DNA from: an uncultured Caulobacterales bacterium
GTDB taxonomy: Bacteria > Pseudomonadota > Alphaproteobacteria > Caulobacterales > Maricaulaceae
NCBI GenBank assembly: GCA_938003545.1
Contig: CALKXY010000012.1
Coordinates: forward strand, 1 to 64,000
Direction of reading: 5' to 3'
DNA: 64,000 nucleotides
The translations under genes and the position numbers were made by a program. The notes under the pieces are model-generated. The model saw nothing but the letters and a program-made list of their open reading frames with translations. It searched no databases and was not told where the DNA came from. This document shows, one piece after another, positions 17,601-26,076 of this stretch (its first letter is position 1; each line of letters begins with the position of its first letter).

Positions 17601-18329
17601 ATGCCTAAAAACTTAAGTGAGGCCCTCAAGGCCGCTAAAGCCAATAGAAAGGTTCTGTCGAAACTTATCATTTGGGAAAGCGGTGTCAGTAAAAGCCAAT
17701 TTTACAGAATCATAAATGGCGAAGAGGCACCAAGCCTCGAGACAAAAAAGAAAATAGCAGAATCGCTTGGCATCGATGAAAACGAATTTGATGTGCTACA
17801 AAGTCGTTCGAAACCAGGTCCTGAAACGAACAACACTTTAACGGGCCAGAAAATATCTGGCAAGAAAATGAAATGGCGCCTCCCTCTCTTGGCGCTTGCT
17901 ATCGCTCTAATCGGCTTAATCGCTCTGAAAACGAATGCCCCTAGCGGTCTAAATCCCAGCAAAACGGTTACCGTCCCAGAAGACAACACTCTCTTCATAA
18001 AAGACGTGACGATACCCGATGGCAGCTCGGTTCCCGTAAATACGACATTCGAAAAAATTTGGCGTGTCAAAAACACAGGAACAGTCGTTTGGAAAAACCG
18101 TTACCTCAAGAGAATGACCCCAGCATCCAGCCTCATTTGCTCTTCCCCTGCCATGGTTCCAATTCCAGAAACTTTGCCGGGGCAAACAATCGATATTGCG
18201 GTAACATTCACAACGCCTCACCTTCCAGGCTCTTGCCGAACGGATTGGAAGACCTCAGATGAAAACGGTAATTTATACTTCCCCGAAATGCATGGCCTTT
18301 ACTCTATCGTGACAGTCGTTGAGAATTAG
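17601..18329 (+). CDS. HTH - membrane segment - NBR1/FW (Ig-like) domain protein
   Basis: 242 residues in three parts. Residues 1-66 are an XRE-like helix-turn-helix (VSKSQFYRIINGEEAPSLET, KKIAESLGI). Residues 92-109 are one membrane segment. Residues 131-240 match the four-tryptophan (FW, NBR1 Ig-like) domain: FEKIWRVKNTGTVVW with Trp154 and Trp164, LPGQTIDIAVTFTTP, and a later Trp216 in TDWKTSDENG. FW domains mediate protein binding in eukaryotic NBR1 and occur in scattered bacteria with unknown role. The predicted topology puts the HTH in the cytoplasm and the FW domain in the periplasm, like RodZ, although the outer domain differs. It stands alone and divergent from dnaG. A transmembrane regulator or envelope scaffold is possible; no function is assigned. 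Confidence 0.75.
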   Translation: MPKNLSEALKAAKANRKVLSKLIIWESGVSKSQFYRIINGEEAPSLETKKKIAESLGIDENEFDVLQSRSKPGPETNNTLTGQKISGKKMKWRLPLLALAIALIGLIALKTNAPSGLNPSKTVTVPEDNTLFIKDVTIPDGSSVPVNTTFEKIWRVKNTGTVVWKNRYLKRMTPASSLICSSPAMVPIPETLPGQTIDIAVTFTTPHLPGSCRTDWKTSDENGNLYFPEMHGLYSIVTVVEN

Positions 18330-18362
18330 GCCAGATTGCAGGCGGCACCTGCGTCGGATTGC

Positions 18363-18394
18363 CATGTAGAAACATGTTTCTGCGCCGATACATG
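18363..18394. promoter_or_regulatory. Nested palindrome upstream of decarboxylase gene
   Basis: AGAAACATGTTTCT (18368-18381) is a perfect 14-bp palindrome. It lies inside CATGTA (18363-18368) and TACATG (18389-18394), which are themselves inverted copies. The element is 106 bases upstream of the decarboxylase start and just after the HTH-FW gene, so it is a candidate operator. Which protein binds it is unknown. Confidence 0.4.
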
Positions 18395-18499
18395 TCTAAA
18401 TTCTGGCGCACCTCACCCATAAGTGTTTAGGCATATGATTAGTCGGCATTACTGTTAGGCTTGAAAACCGCGCATTTATACAATTAGGATTTCAGGACA

Positions 18500-19879
18500 A
18501 TGAAACAGAGTTTAGAGATTTTCAATCGACTGGTTGATGAGCTGTTGGCAGATGAAGCCAAAAGCCCGGTCGCTGAATATGTCCCGACACCGGACCTCTA
18601 CACCCGACTTGATCTCAAGTTACAAAAAGAAGGCATCAGCGCGGTCGAACTTGAACACGCGCTTAAAGACCTCGTCTTCACGACGCCGCGCACAGGTACG
18701 AATGCTTTTTTCAATCAACTTTTTGGCGGGCGCCAAGACAAAGCCATCCTCGGCGACCTTCTTGCGGTTATCCTGAATAATAGCATGGCGACATATAAAG
18801 CCGCCGGACCACAAACGGGTGTCGAAAAAACGGTTCTGCGCGAAATCTGTAATATGATCGGCTGGGACGAAAATTCTGACGGCACCCTAGCTCCTGGCGG
18901 ATCCATGACAAATTTCATGGGCATGCTAATGGCGCGCGATGCCTTTAACGAAACAACACGCTATAAAGGCGTACATCAAAAAATGACCGTCTATACGTCT
19001 ATGGAAAGCCATTACAGCACGCCAAAAAATGCAGCTTTCGCAGGGATTGGACGTGATAACGTCAGAAAAATTGCAACAGATACAAAAGGGCGCATGGATA
19101 TGGCCGCGCTGCGGGCCGCCATCGAAGCGGACATAGCCGAGGGCCTGCACCCAATCCTGATTAATTGCACGGCGGGCACAACCGTCTTGGCGGCCTTTGA
19201 TAATCTCGAAGAGGCCAGTGCCATCGCAAAAGAATTCGATCTCTGGCTCCATGTGGATGGGGCCTATTGCGGTTCCGTATTATTCAGCAATCAATATAAA
19301 CATCTGATCAAAGGCGTCGAAAACGTCGATTCCTTTACTGTGAATGCGCATAAGATGTTGGGCACGCCGCTGAGCTGTTCGCTGATTGTCGTGAAAGACA
19401 AAAAGCACTTACATACGTCTTTCTCTAATGACGCCAGCTATTTGTACCAAACCGATCATGATGAATTTAACCTCGGTAAAACTTCAATTCAATGCGGCCG
19501 CAGAAATGATGCGCTCAAACTTTGGGTGCTTTGGAAAAGTGTCGGTACAAATGGGATTGCCCAAATCGTCGAAAAGGAATTTGAGCTTGCCGACACAGGA
19601 CGGAATTATGTCAGGAATCATCCCGATTATACCGATTACAGCATAGACGACACTGTCGCGGTTTGTTTCAATTACAAAGGTATCCCTGCCACAGAGATCT
19701 GCACATTGCTGTATCAACATTCCAAACTCCTCGTCGGTTATGGCTCGTTCAGAGAGGATCAATTTATTCGTTTGGTCACGATTAATGCGACGAATGAGAA
19801 TGAAGACATTCTACAGTTCTTCAAAACGCTGGAAAGTTTTGTGGCAGAGAATGAGAACCTATTTTCGAAGACTGCCTAA
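18500..19879 (+). CDS. PLP-dependent group II amino-acid decarboxylase
   Basis: 459 residues of the glutamate/aspartate/cysteine-sulfinate decarboxylase class. The PLP lysine is in NAHKMLGTPLSCS, and the cofactor-binding Asp is in LWLHVDGAYCGS. NCTAGTTVLAAFD is the typical strand-loop before it. GGSMTNFMGMLMARD near residue 133 is the phosphate-binding region. The NAHKMLG.PL.CS form resembles animal GAD/CSAD enzymes and their bacterial relatives, so an acidic substrate such as glutamate, aspartate or cysteine sulfinate is likely, but sequence reading cannot choose. It stands alone, downstream of a palindrome, and is followed by a hairpin at 19923-19950. Confidence 0.88.
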   Translation: MKQSLEIFNRLVDELLADEAKSPVAEYVPTPDLYTRLDLKLQKEGISAVELEHALKDLVFTTPRTGTNAFFNQLFGGRQDKAILGDLLAVILNNSMATYKAAGPQTGVEKTVLREICNMIGWDENSDGTLAPGGSMTNFMGMLMARDAFNETTRYKGVHQKMTVYTSMESHYSTPKNAAFAGIGRDNVRKIATDTKGRMDMAALRAAIEADIAEGLHPILINCTAGTTVLAAFDNLEEASAIAKEFDLWLHVDGAYCGSVLFSNQYKHLIKGVENVDSFTVNAHKMLGTPLSCSLIVVKDKKHLHTSFSNDASYLYQTDHDEFNLGKTSIQCGRRNDALKLWVLWKSVGTNGIAQIVEKEFELADTGRNYVRNHPDYTDYSIDDTVAVCFNYKGIPATEICTLLYQHSKLLVGYGSFREDQFIRLVTINATNENEDILQFFKTLESFVAENENLFSKTA

Positions 19880-19922
19880 GTTTGAAATAATCATCTTATT
19901 TTACAAGGTACCTCCCCCTTAT

Positions 19923-19950
19923 TCTTATCCTCGCGCTCGCAAGGATAAGA
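19923..19950 (+). terminator. Hairpin 3' of the decarboxylase gene
   Basis: TCTTATCCT (19923-19931) pairs with AGGATAAGA (19942-19950), a 9-bp perfect stem with a 10-base loop. It is not followed by a U-run, so termination is only possible. It lies 44 bases after the decarboxylase stop. Confidence 0.4.
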
Positions 19951-20084
19951 CGACATGCGGATGACTTATTTTAAGCTGCCATTTGCCGCCCGCATCCAAT
20001 GCTTGCTAATCTAGGGTCACTCCCCTATAGGCCGCGCGACCTCTTGGATCGGCACTCCACCTTTCCTATCGGTCACCTCTTTAC

Positions 20085-20137
20085 GCCCGGATTGGCCGGG
20101 CTAGTCCATAGCCGCTGAACGCGGGCTACTGGCAGGA
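20085..20137 (+). promoter_or_regulatory. Structured leader and ribosome site of rpsA
   Basis: Two hairpins stand immediately before rpsA. GCCCGG/CCGGGC (20085-20101) has a 5-base loop. CCATAGCC (20106-20113) pairs with GGCTACTGG (20124-20132, one bulge). The Shine-Dalgarno AGGA (20134-20137) is 5 bases before ATG 20143 and directly follows the second stem. In E. coli S1 represses its own translation through leader stems; a similar control here is an inference. Confidence 0.45.
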
Positions 20138-20142
20138 CCCTT

Positions 20143-21858
20143 ATGTTGGAGACTACCCCTTACATGTCCGAATCTATGACCCCTACAATGGATGATTTTG
20201 CATCCATGTTCGAAGCCGCAATCGAGGCTTCCCCTATGCAAGAAGGCAAAGTCGTTTCTGGCCTTGTCACAGCCATCGAAAAAGACGTCGTCATTGTTGA
20301 CGTAGGTCTAAAAACCGAAGGCCGCATCGACGCCCGTGAATTCTTCACACCCGGCGAAGACACAATGCCAAAAGTTGGCGACACAGTTGATATCTATCTT
20401 GAGCGTATCGAAAACGCCCTCGGCCAAGCCGTTCTCTCGCGCGACAAAGCGCGCCGCGAAGAAGCTTGGGTCAAGATGCACAAATTCTTCGAAAAAGAAG
20501 AGCCTGTTAACGGCGAAATCGTTGGCCGCGTCAAAGGCGGCTTCACAGTCGACCTTGGCGGCATCAACGCATTCTTGCCAGGTTCCCAAGTCGACATCCG
20601 TCCGGTTCGCGACATTGGCCCATTGATGGGTCAAACACAGCCGTTCATGATCCTAAAAATGGACCGCTCCCGCGGTAACATCGTTGTCTCCCGCCGTGCG
20701 ATCCTCGAAGAGAGCCGTGCAGAGCAGCGCGCAGAGTTGGTTGCCCAGCTCAAAGAAGGCGAAACACGCGACGGCGTTGTCAAGAACATCACCGATTACG
20801 GCGCATTCGTCGATCTCGGCGGTATCGATGGCCTATTGCATGTTACAGACATGTCTTGGCGCCGCGTCAGCCACCCAAGCCAGGTTCTAAACGTTGGCGA
20901 TACGGTTGCTGTTAAAATCATCCGCATTAACCCTGAAACACAGCGCATCAGCCTTGGCATGAAGCAGCTTCAGGAAGATCCGTGGAATGCAGCCGCAGCA
21001 AAATACACACCAGGTACTCGCCACACAGGTACAGTTACGAATATCGCCGATTACGGTGCATTCATCGAGCTGGAAGAAGGCGTCGAAGGTTTGGTTCATG
21101 TGTCCGAAATGTCTTGGACAAAGAAAAACATCCACCCAGGCAAGATCGTCTCTACGTCTCAGCAAATCGAAGTCGAAGTTCTCGACGTCGATCAAGACAA
21201 GCGCCGTATCTCCCTTGGCATCAAGCAGGTTCAGTCGAACCCTTGGGACGATTTCTCCGAGCGTTTCCCACTCGGCTCCATTGTCAAAGGCGAAGTTCGC
21301 TCAATCACAGAGTTCGGTCTCTTCATCGGCCTCGACGGCGACATCGACGGCATGGCCCATCTGTCCGACCTGTCCTGGGACAAGTCTGGCGAAGAAGCCT
21401 TGGCTGACTACAAAAAAGGCGACGAAGTCGAAGCTAAGATCCTCGAAGTCGATACAGACAAAGAGCGTATCTCTCTCGGCATCAAGCAACTCGTCAAAGA
21501 CTCGGCACCTGCCGGCGCAACTGGCGCAAACCGCGGCGCAACTGTCACATGTACAGTCGTCAACGTTCAGCCAGCTGGTTTGGATGTCACATTTGGCGAA
21601 GAGAACGACGTCAAAGCCTTCATCCGCAAAGGTGATCTGTCCCGTGAACGCTCTGAGCAGCGTCCGGAGCGTTTCGCTGTCGGTGACAAGGTTGACGCCA
21701 TGATCACCCGCGCTAACCGTGCCCGTAATGATTATCAGCTGTCCATCAAGGCGCTGGAAATTGCAGAAGAAAAAGAAGCCGTCTCGCAATACGGGTCAAC
21801 AGACTCTGGTGCGTCCCTCGGCGATATTCTTGGTGCCGCTCTCAAGGGCGACAACTAG
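20143..21858 (+). CDS. rpsA: 30S ribosomal protein S1
   Basis: 571 residues with six S1/OB-fold repeats, the full bacterial S1 form that binds mRNA and helps initiation. The repeat signatures are visible: ITDYGAFVDLGGIDGLLHVTD, IADYGAFIELEEGVEGLVHVSE and ITEFGLFIGLDGDIDGMAHLSD in repeats 3-5, with more divergent repeats 1, 2 and 6. Each is followed by the RISLGIKQ-type strand. The ATG at 20143 has AGGA at good spacing; an ATG at 20164 is possible. Codon use is strongly biased, as expected for a highly expressed gene. ihfB follows after two terminator-like hairpins, the common rpsA-ihfB order. Confidence 0.98.
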   Translation: MLETTPYMSESMTPTMDDFASMFEAAIEASPMQEGKVVSGLVTAIEKDVVIVDVGLKTEGRIDAREFFTPGEDTMPKVGDTVDIYLERIENALGQAVLSRDKARREEAWVKMHKFFEKEEPVNGEIVGRVKGGFTVDLGGINAFLPGSQVDIRPVRDIGPLMGQTQPFMILKMDRSRGNIVVSRRAILEESRAEQRAELVAQLKEGETRDGVVKNITDYGAFVDLGGIDGLLHVTDMSWRRVSHPSQVLNVGDTVAVKIIRINPETQRISLGMKQLQEDPWNAAAAKYTPGTRHTGTVTNIADYGAFIELEEGVEGLVHVSEMSWTKKNIHPGKIVSTSQQIEVEVLDVDQDKRRISLGIKQVQSNPWDDFSERFPLGSIVKGEVRSITEFGLFIGLDGDIDGMAHLSDLSWDKSGEEALADYKKGDEVEAKILEVDTDKERISLGIKQLVKDSAPAGATGANRGATVTCTVVNVQPAGLDVTFGEENDVKAFIRKGDLSRERSEQRPERFAVGDKVDAMITRANRARNDYQLSIKALEIAEEKEAVSQYGSTDSGASLGDILGAALKGDN

Positions 21859-21869
21859 AAATTTCGGAC

Positions 21870-21893
21870 AACCGAAGCTTAACAGCTTCGGTT
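21870..21893 (+). terminator. First hairpin after rpsA
   Basis: AACCGAAGCT pairs perfectly with AGCTTCGGTT around the loop TAAC, a 10-bp stem 11 bases after the rpsA stop. No U-run follows, so alone it would protect the 3' end rather than terminate. Confidence 0.6.
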
Positions 21894-21907
21894 AAGTCCA
21901 CGTTAAC
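21892..21907. promoter_or_regulatory. Possible CtrA box upstream of ihfB
   Basis: TTAA-N7-TTAAC matches the Caulobacter CtrA full-site consensus exactly, 100 bases before the ihfB start. About one TTAA-N7-TTAA is expected by chance in a window of this size, and the site overlaps the end of the rpsA hairpin, so the call is weak. Confidence 0.25.
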
Positions 21908-21910
21908 TAT

Positions 21911-21938
21911 AAAAGTCCCTGTTTCAGGGGCTTTTTTT
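21911..21938 (+). terminator. Rho-independent terminator of rpsA
   Basis: AAAAGTCCCTG pairs with CAGGGGCTTTT (one G-U) around TTT and is followed by a run of T up to 21938. It separates rpsA from ihfB, so ihfB probably has its own promoter in the remaining 68 bases or depends on readthrough. Confidence 0.9.
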
Positions 21939-22006
21939 ATGACTTTTTTTGCACATCTCGCGATTTTCCGTTGACGTGCCAAGGGGTTGGCTGATTAAAG
22001 AGCCTC

Positions 22007-22297
22007 ATGCTTAGATCTGAACTCATCGATACACTTCACGAAGAAAACCAGCACCTGACACGTCGAGACATGGAGCGTTTAGTCGCTGTCGTGTTAGAAA
22101 CGGTCACACAGACATTAGAAGCTGGCGCGCGCGTCGAACTCCGTGGCTTTGGGGCTTTCTCAGTGCGCGAACGCCAAGCCCGCGCAGGCCGCAATCCTCG
22201 CACAGGCGAAGCGGTTCAAGTGCCAAGTAAGCATGTCCCGTTCTTCCGCACAGGCAAAGAGCTACGCCAACGTATCGACATCGCGTCTAAAACATAG
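22007..22297 (+). CDS. ihfB: Integration host factor beta subunit
   Basis: A 96-residue HU/IHF-fold DNA-bending protein. The dimerisation helices ([21 protein letters not shown]) and the beta-arm region are visible: [26 protein letters not shown], with the intercalating-arm RNP motif and the C-terminal [11 protein letters not shown] that distinguishes IHF-beta from HU. It pairs with IhfA, encoded elsewhere. In Caulobacter-type bacteria IHF acts at cell-cycle and flagellar promoters. It follows rpsA, the conserved neighbour. Confidence 0.95.
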   Translation: MLRSELIDTLHEENQHLTRRDMERLVAVVLETVTQTLEAGARVELRGFGAFSVRERQARAGRNPRTGEAVQVPSKHVPFFRTGKELRQRIDIASKT

Positions 22298-22307
22298 CGC
22301 GGTACCG

Positions 22308-22329
22308 CCGAAAGGCTGACGCCTCTCGG
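22308..22329. terminator. Hairpin between ihfB and gloA
   Basis: CCGAAAGGC (22308-22316) pairs with GCCTCTCGG (22321-22329), 9 bp with one mismatch and the loop TGAC. It lies between two convergent genes and could serve both. The flanking U-tract is weak. Confidence 0.45.
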
Positions 22330-22367
22330 TTCCTCGACATTTGATCCCTCGGGTAGAGATATATTTG

Positions 22368-22823
22368 TTACCACTCGCCCGTATTTTCCATCGACACCCA
22401 AGGCTCTTGCGGCGCTAGATTGTCTCCGGATTGCAACAGCTCGACAGACGCACCGTCGGGACTGCGGATGAAGGCCATATGACCATCACGTGGCGGACGT
22501 AGAATAGTAATGCCTTGCGCCTGAAGATGTGCGCAAGTCGCATAAATGTCCTCAACACGATACGCCAAATGGCCAAAGTTCCGCCCCCCTGTCAGCGTTT
22601 CAGTCGTGCCGTCATCTACAGGCCAATTATAGGTCAACTCGACGAGCGGCGCTTCATCCGTGGTGGCCCGCTCAACATCATCGGGAGCCGCAAGGAAGAT
22701 AAGCGTAAATCGTCCACGTTCGCTGTCATAACGACGCGTCTCAATAAGGCCGAGGCCGCCGCAGTAGAACGCAAGGGCAGCGTCCAGATCGGAGACGCGA
22801 AGCATGGTGTGAAGGAAATGCAT
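22368..22823 (-). CDS. gloA: Glyoxalase I (lactoylglutathione lyase), VOC family
   Basis: Converts the methylglyoxal-glutathione hemithioacetal to S-lactoylglutathione. 151 residues with the two beta-alpha-beta repeats of the VOC fold. The four metal ligands are visible in register: His5 (MHFLH), Glu in LVELTYNW, His in FGHLAYRVED and Glu in SVELLQ. SPDGASVELLQ and PRDGHMAFIRSPDG are typical of GloA. There is a C-terminal extension of about 20 residues. It is convergent with ihfB. Confidence 0.92.
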   Translation of the reverse strand: MHFLHTMLRVSDLDAALAFYCGGLGLIETRRYDSERGRFTLIFLAAPDDVERATTDEAPLVELTYNWPVDDGTTETLTGGRNFGHLAYRVEDIYATCAHLQAQGITILRPPRDGHMAFIRSPDGASVELLQSGDNLAPQEPWVSMENTGEW

Positions 22824-22982
22824 ATCGGATTACTTTCTGTGTCTAATCTCATACCTGTATAGAATATTAACGCATTCAACAGGGAATATTAACTATATTG
22901 ACGCACCCCCACGCCACATGCGATTTACCTCGCAGACGTCTAGCCGGAGGGGTTCGACGAAATTTTATTCAAGGGGAATATC

Positions 22983-23396
22983 ATGGGAATGGTTTCTGAA
23001 TTCAAAGAATTTGCGATGAAGGGCAATATGCTCGACATGGCTGTTGGTATCATCATGGGCGGCGCATTCGGCACGGTCATCAAATCACTGATCGAAGATG
23101 TGATTATGCCTGTTATCGGTCATTTTTCTGGCGGCTTGGACTTTAGTGCTAAGAAAATCGTTCTTTCACCTGCTGAGCTCGACGCAAGCGGCGCTATCAT
23201 CGAAGGCACAGGCGCAGCCATCGGATATGGTTCATTCATAAATGCGATCATCGCATTCGCTATCCTCGCTTGGGTCCTATTCATGATCATTAAAGGCATG
23301 AATAAAGCGAAAAAAGCCGAAGAAGAAGCACCAGCGGCTGTACCAGCCAACGAAGTCCTTCTCGCTGAAATTCGCGACCTTCTCGCCAAAAAGTAA
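22983..23396 (+). CDS. mscL: Large-conductance mechanosensitive channel
   Basis: Opens under membrane tension to release solutes in osmotic downshock. 137 residues. The N-terminal amphipathic helix (EFKEFAMKGNMLDMAVG) leads into TM1 with the constriction region IIMGGAFGTVIKSLI, then a periplasmic loop with a longer-than-minimal insert, TM2 (FINAIIAFAILAWVLFMII) and a charged C-terminal bundle helix (EVLLAEIRDLLAK). The start has AAGGGG upstream. A terminator follows at 23421-23447. Confidence 0.96.
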   Translation: MGMVSEFKEFAMKGNMLDMAVGIIMGGAFGTVIKSLIEDVIMPVIGHFSGGLDFSAKKIVLSPAELDASGAIIEGTGAAIGYGSFINAIIAFAILAWVLFMIIKGMNKAKKAEEEAPAAVPANEVLLAEIRDLLAKK

Positions 23397-23420
23397 GAGC
23401 TTCACAGCGATATAAATACA

Positions 23421-23447
23421 AAAAACCCGCTCTCGTAGCGGGTTTTT
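23421..23447. terminator. Terminator after mscL
   Basis: AAAAACCCGC pairs perfectly with GCGGGTTTTT around a 7-base loop, with Ts beyond. It is symmetric, but only mscL (plus) needs it. Confidence 0.92.
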
Positions 23448-23540
23448 CTTTATCTAAAATTTGAGGCGGAATAATATCTTTGGATATGAAGACAGTCGAG
23501 CGACTTGCATATCAGTGCGCCCTGCCCCACATGCCCGCTC

Positions 23541-24479
23541 ATGACCAATACGACAGATAAATCCAAAATCGATCTCGACGTGAACACAGTTGACACCGTC
23601 ACAGTTTTCCAACTGGAAGAACAGCCTGTACGCGGACGCGCGGTTAAACTCGGCCCTGCATTAAATGCTGCACTACGGCCCAATGGCGAGAACCGTTATC
23701 CAGATGCAATTTCTCGCCTTTTAGGCGAAGCCATGATGGTTGGCGCTTTGGTCGCGCAATCTTTGAAGTTTGACGGACGCCTAGTCATTCAGTGCCACGG
23801 TACCAATGAAGGCGCTATCAGCTTACTTATGGCAGATTGCACGACAGACGGTCATGTGCGCGGCTATGCGCGTTGGAATGCGGAAAAGCTAAAAGAGATT
23901 GAACTCGACACTAAACAAGCTGGCGCAGAGACTTTATTGGGTGGCGGCACGTTTTCTATGACGATCGACCAAGGCCCCGACATGGACCAATATCAGGGCA
24001 TTGCCGAAATCGAAGGCGAGAGCCTATCCAGTTGCGCCGAACATTATTTCAACCAATCCGAACAAGTCCCAACCCGTATTCATCTAGCCTGCGGTGAAGT
24101 CATTGACGATTCAGGTTCTCATTGGACAGGCGCAGGCATGATGATTCAAAAAATTGCTGATGATGCCGCGCGCACCGACGCAACCCTGCCATGGGAAACG
24201 GCGCAAACGCTGTTTAGAACATTGACCGATGCAGAACTTGTCGACCCTGATCTGTCAACGAACAAACTCTTATATCGTTTGTTCCATGAAGGCGGTGTCC
24301 GCATCATCGAAACGCATGACGTTCTCGCGCAATGTCGTTGCTCTCGTGAACGCTTGCTCAATACGCTAAAGAGTTTTGATAAAGCCGCCATTGACGACAT
24401 GGCGAAAGACGGCGTTATCTCGGCCAATTGTGAATTCTGTGCGACAGATTACACTTTCCCATTGGCGGAAATTGCCTAG
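23541..24479 (+). CDS. hslO: Redox-regulated chaperone Hsp33
   Basis: A holdase chaperone switched on by oxidation. 312 residues from the ATG at 23541; the frame is open to 23505, but the extra residues are Cys/Pro-rich and unlike the family. The N-terminal domain carries GEAMMVGALVAQSLKFDGRLVIQ and the typical GGGTFSMTID. The C-terminal zinc switch is complete: QCRCSRER (CxC) and ANCEFC (CxxC). The stop overlaps the end of the convergent trkH gene. Confidence 0.95.
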   Translation: MTNTTDKSKIDLDVNTVDTVTVFQLEEQPVRGRAVKLGPALNAALRPNGENRYPDAISRLLGEAMMVGALVAQSLKFDGRLVIQCHGTNEGAISLLMADCTTDGHVRGYARWNAEKLKEIELDTKQAGAETLLGGGTFSMTIDQGPDMDQYQGIAEIEGESLSSCAEHYFNQSEQVPTRIHLACGEVIDDSGSHWTGAGMMIQKIADDAARTDATLPWETAQTLFRTLTDAELVDPDLSTNKLLYRLFHEGGVRIIETHDVLAQCRCSRERLLNTLKSFDKAAIDDMAKDGVISANCEFCATDYTFPLAEIA

Positions 24480-25957
24480 CTTCTCCAGAATGCGGGAGTC
24501 AGAAGGACGAGCGCCGTAACAATTTCCAACCGCCCAATAATCATGGCGGTTAGGAGCACCCATTTCGCACTGCCTGGTAAATCCTGATAGGTACCCGAAG
24601 GCCCAATAATTTCACCGAGACCTGGGCCAACATTCGCCACGGCGCTGCCTGCACCTGACCACGCCGTAATCGGGTCCAACCCGATAAGTGACAGTAATAT
24701 GGCGGTCACGACAAAGGTCAGGAAGAAGACGAAAAAATAACTCATAACGGAATAAACAACCGACGGCGGCAAGGGCTGCCGGCCATATCGCATCGGTACG
24801 ACCGCATGTTGACGAGGCATACGGAAGAGATAGTTGCGCATCGCTTCAAACGCGACTTGATAGCGGAAAATTTTAATGGAGCAGGCCGTTGATCCCGCAC
24901 ATCCGCCAATGAACATGAAAGCAAAAAAGGCCGATACAGCAAACGGTCCCCACGCATTGTAATCGGCGGTAGCATAGCCTGTGCCTGTTACAATCGAAAC
25001 GGTGTTAAAGGCCGCTAGACGTAGGCCTCGGCTGAACTCAAATTGATCGGAAACCAAGAGAAACATAGTTATAATAGCGATCAGTGACGCCATCACAGTC
25101 AGAAAAGCTCTGACCTGACTGTCTCTCAACGGGGCCCGCCAATCGCCGCGCGTGGTCATCAACAGATAAACACCGAATGGAAGGCCTCCAGCCATCATGA
25201 AGACAACGCAGACAATATCTGCACCATTATCCATGAACCCACCCATTGACGCATCCGACGTAGAATACCCCCCCGTCGCCAAAGTCGTCATCGCATGTGC
25301 AACCGCATCAAAGGCGCCCATCCCCGTCAGCATATACCCAAAGAAGCAAAGCGTCGTCAGTGTGAGATAAATCAGAGAAATGCCGATCGCGAGGCTCGCG
25401 GCGCGCGGTAGAATTTTTTCGCCCATGTCAGAGCTTTCCAAGCGAAAGAGCTGCATCCCGCCAACTTTCAACATTGGAAGAACCGCCATCGCCGTAACGA
25501 TAATCCCAACGCCGCCAATCCACTGTAATAAGGCACGCCACATCAGAACACCGCGCGGCATATCATCAAGCCCCGTCAAAACCGTCGCGCCCGTTGTTGT
25601 GATTCCTGATGTCGCTTCAAACAACGCATCCGTCACAGAAAGGTTTATTGGCTCGAATAAGAACGGCAAAGCCGACAAGATCGATAGCGTCAGCCATGCA
25701 AACACAGTCAAAACGAAGGCCCCGCGCGCGCGTAAAGTTGGATTAGGCGTATATGTGATAGTGGCCAAAAGCGCGCCAAATAATGTGGTGATGCCGCCTG
25801 CAATACCAAAAGCCCGCCATGCACGCGCCTCATCAAACAAATCTACTAACATAGGAATGAACATCAACACGCCAAGCGCGGCGCTCATCAGGCCGATCAC
25901 GAAAAAGACTGGGCGTAAATCTGGCATGGGTAGGACGTAACCCGAAGGCCCAGACAT
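24476..25957 (-). CDS. trkH: Trk-type potassium uptake membrane protein
   Basis: 493 residues, about ten membrane segments plus four pore loops. The pore filter repeats are seen as GITTTGATVL, TLATGGYSTSD, IVTGTGYATADYN and NVGPGLGEI. TrkH works with the NAD-binding TrkA gate, which is not in this window. Its 3' end shares bases with the convergent hslO stop. A start at the later Met (25927) is also possible. Confidence 0.93.
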   Translation of the reverse strand: MSGPSGYVLPMPDLRPVFFVIGLMSAALGVLMFIPMLVDLFDEARAWRAFGIAGGITTLFGALLATITYTPNPTLRARGAFVLTVFAWLTLSILSALPFLFEPINLSVTDALFEATSGITTTGATVLTGLDDMPRGVLMWRALLQWIGGVGIIVTAMAVLPMLKVGGMQLFRLESSDMGEKILPRAASLAIGISLIYLTLTTLCFFGYMLTGMGAFDAVAHAMTTLATGGYSTSDASMGGFMDNGADIVCVVFMMAGGLPFGVYLLMTTRGDWRAPLRDSQVRAFLTVMASLIAIITMFLLVSDQFEFSRGLRLAAFNTVSIVTGTGYATADYNAWGPFAVSAFFAFMFIGGCAGSTACSIKIFRYQVAFEAMRNYLFRMPRQHAVVPMRYGRQPLPPSVVYSVMSYFFVFFLTFVVTAILLSLIGLDPITAWSGAGSAVANVGPGLGEIIGPSGTYQDLPGSAKWVLLTAMIIGRLEIVTALVLLTPAFWRS

Positions 25958-26076
25958 TGAAAGTGTCCAAATAACCCCAAGAGACAGACGGCTGTGAAAG
26001 AAAAGTCAGCACAAAAACGCAAGACGTGTGCACAGCTCTTAAGACACCTCTTGAATTGCCCCCATTGCAAAGGCAA

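Noticed and set aside
17480-17671. Minus-strand ORF of 63 codons followed by the 17433-17463 hairpin
   Set aside because: It overlaps the start of the HTH-FW gene and looks non-coding, although the hairpin made it tempting.
20987-21703. Second-frame ORF of 238 codons inside rpsA
   Set aside because: Alternate-frame shadow of a highly biased ribosomal gene; Ser/Lys-rich with no family resemblance.
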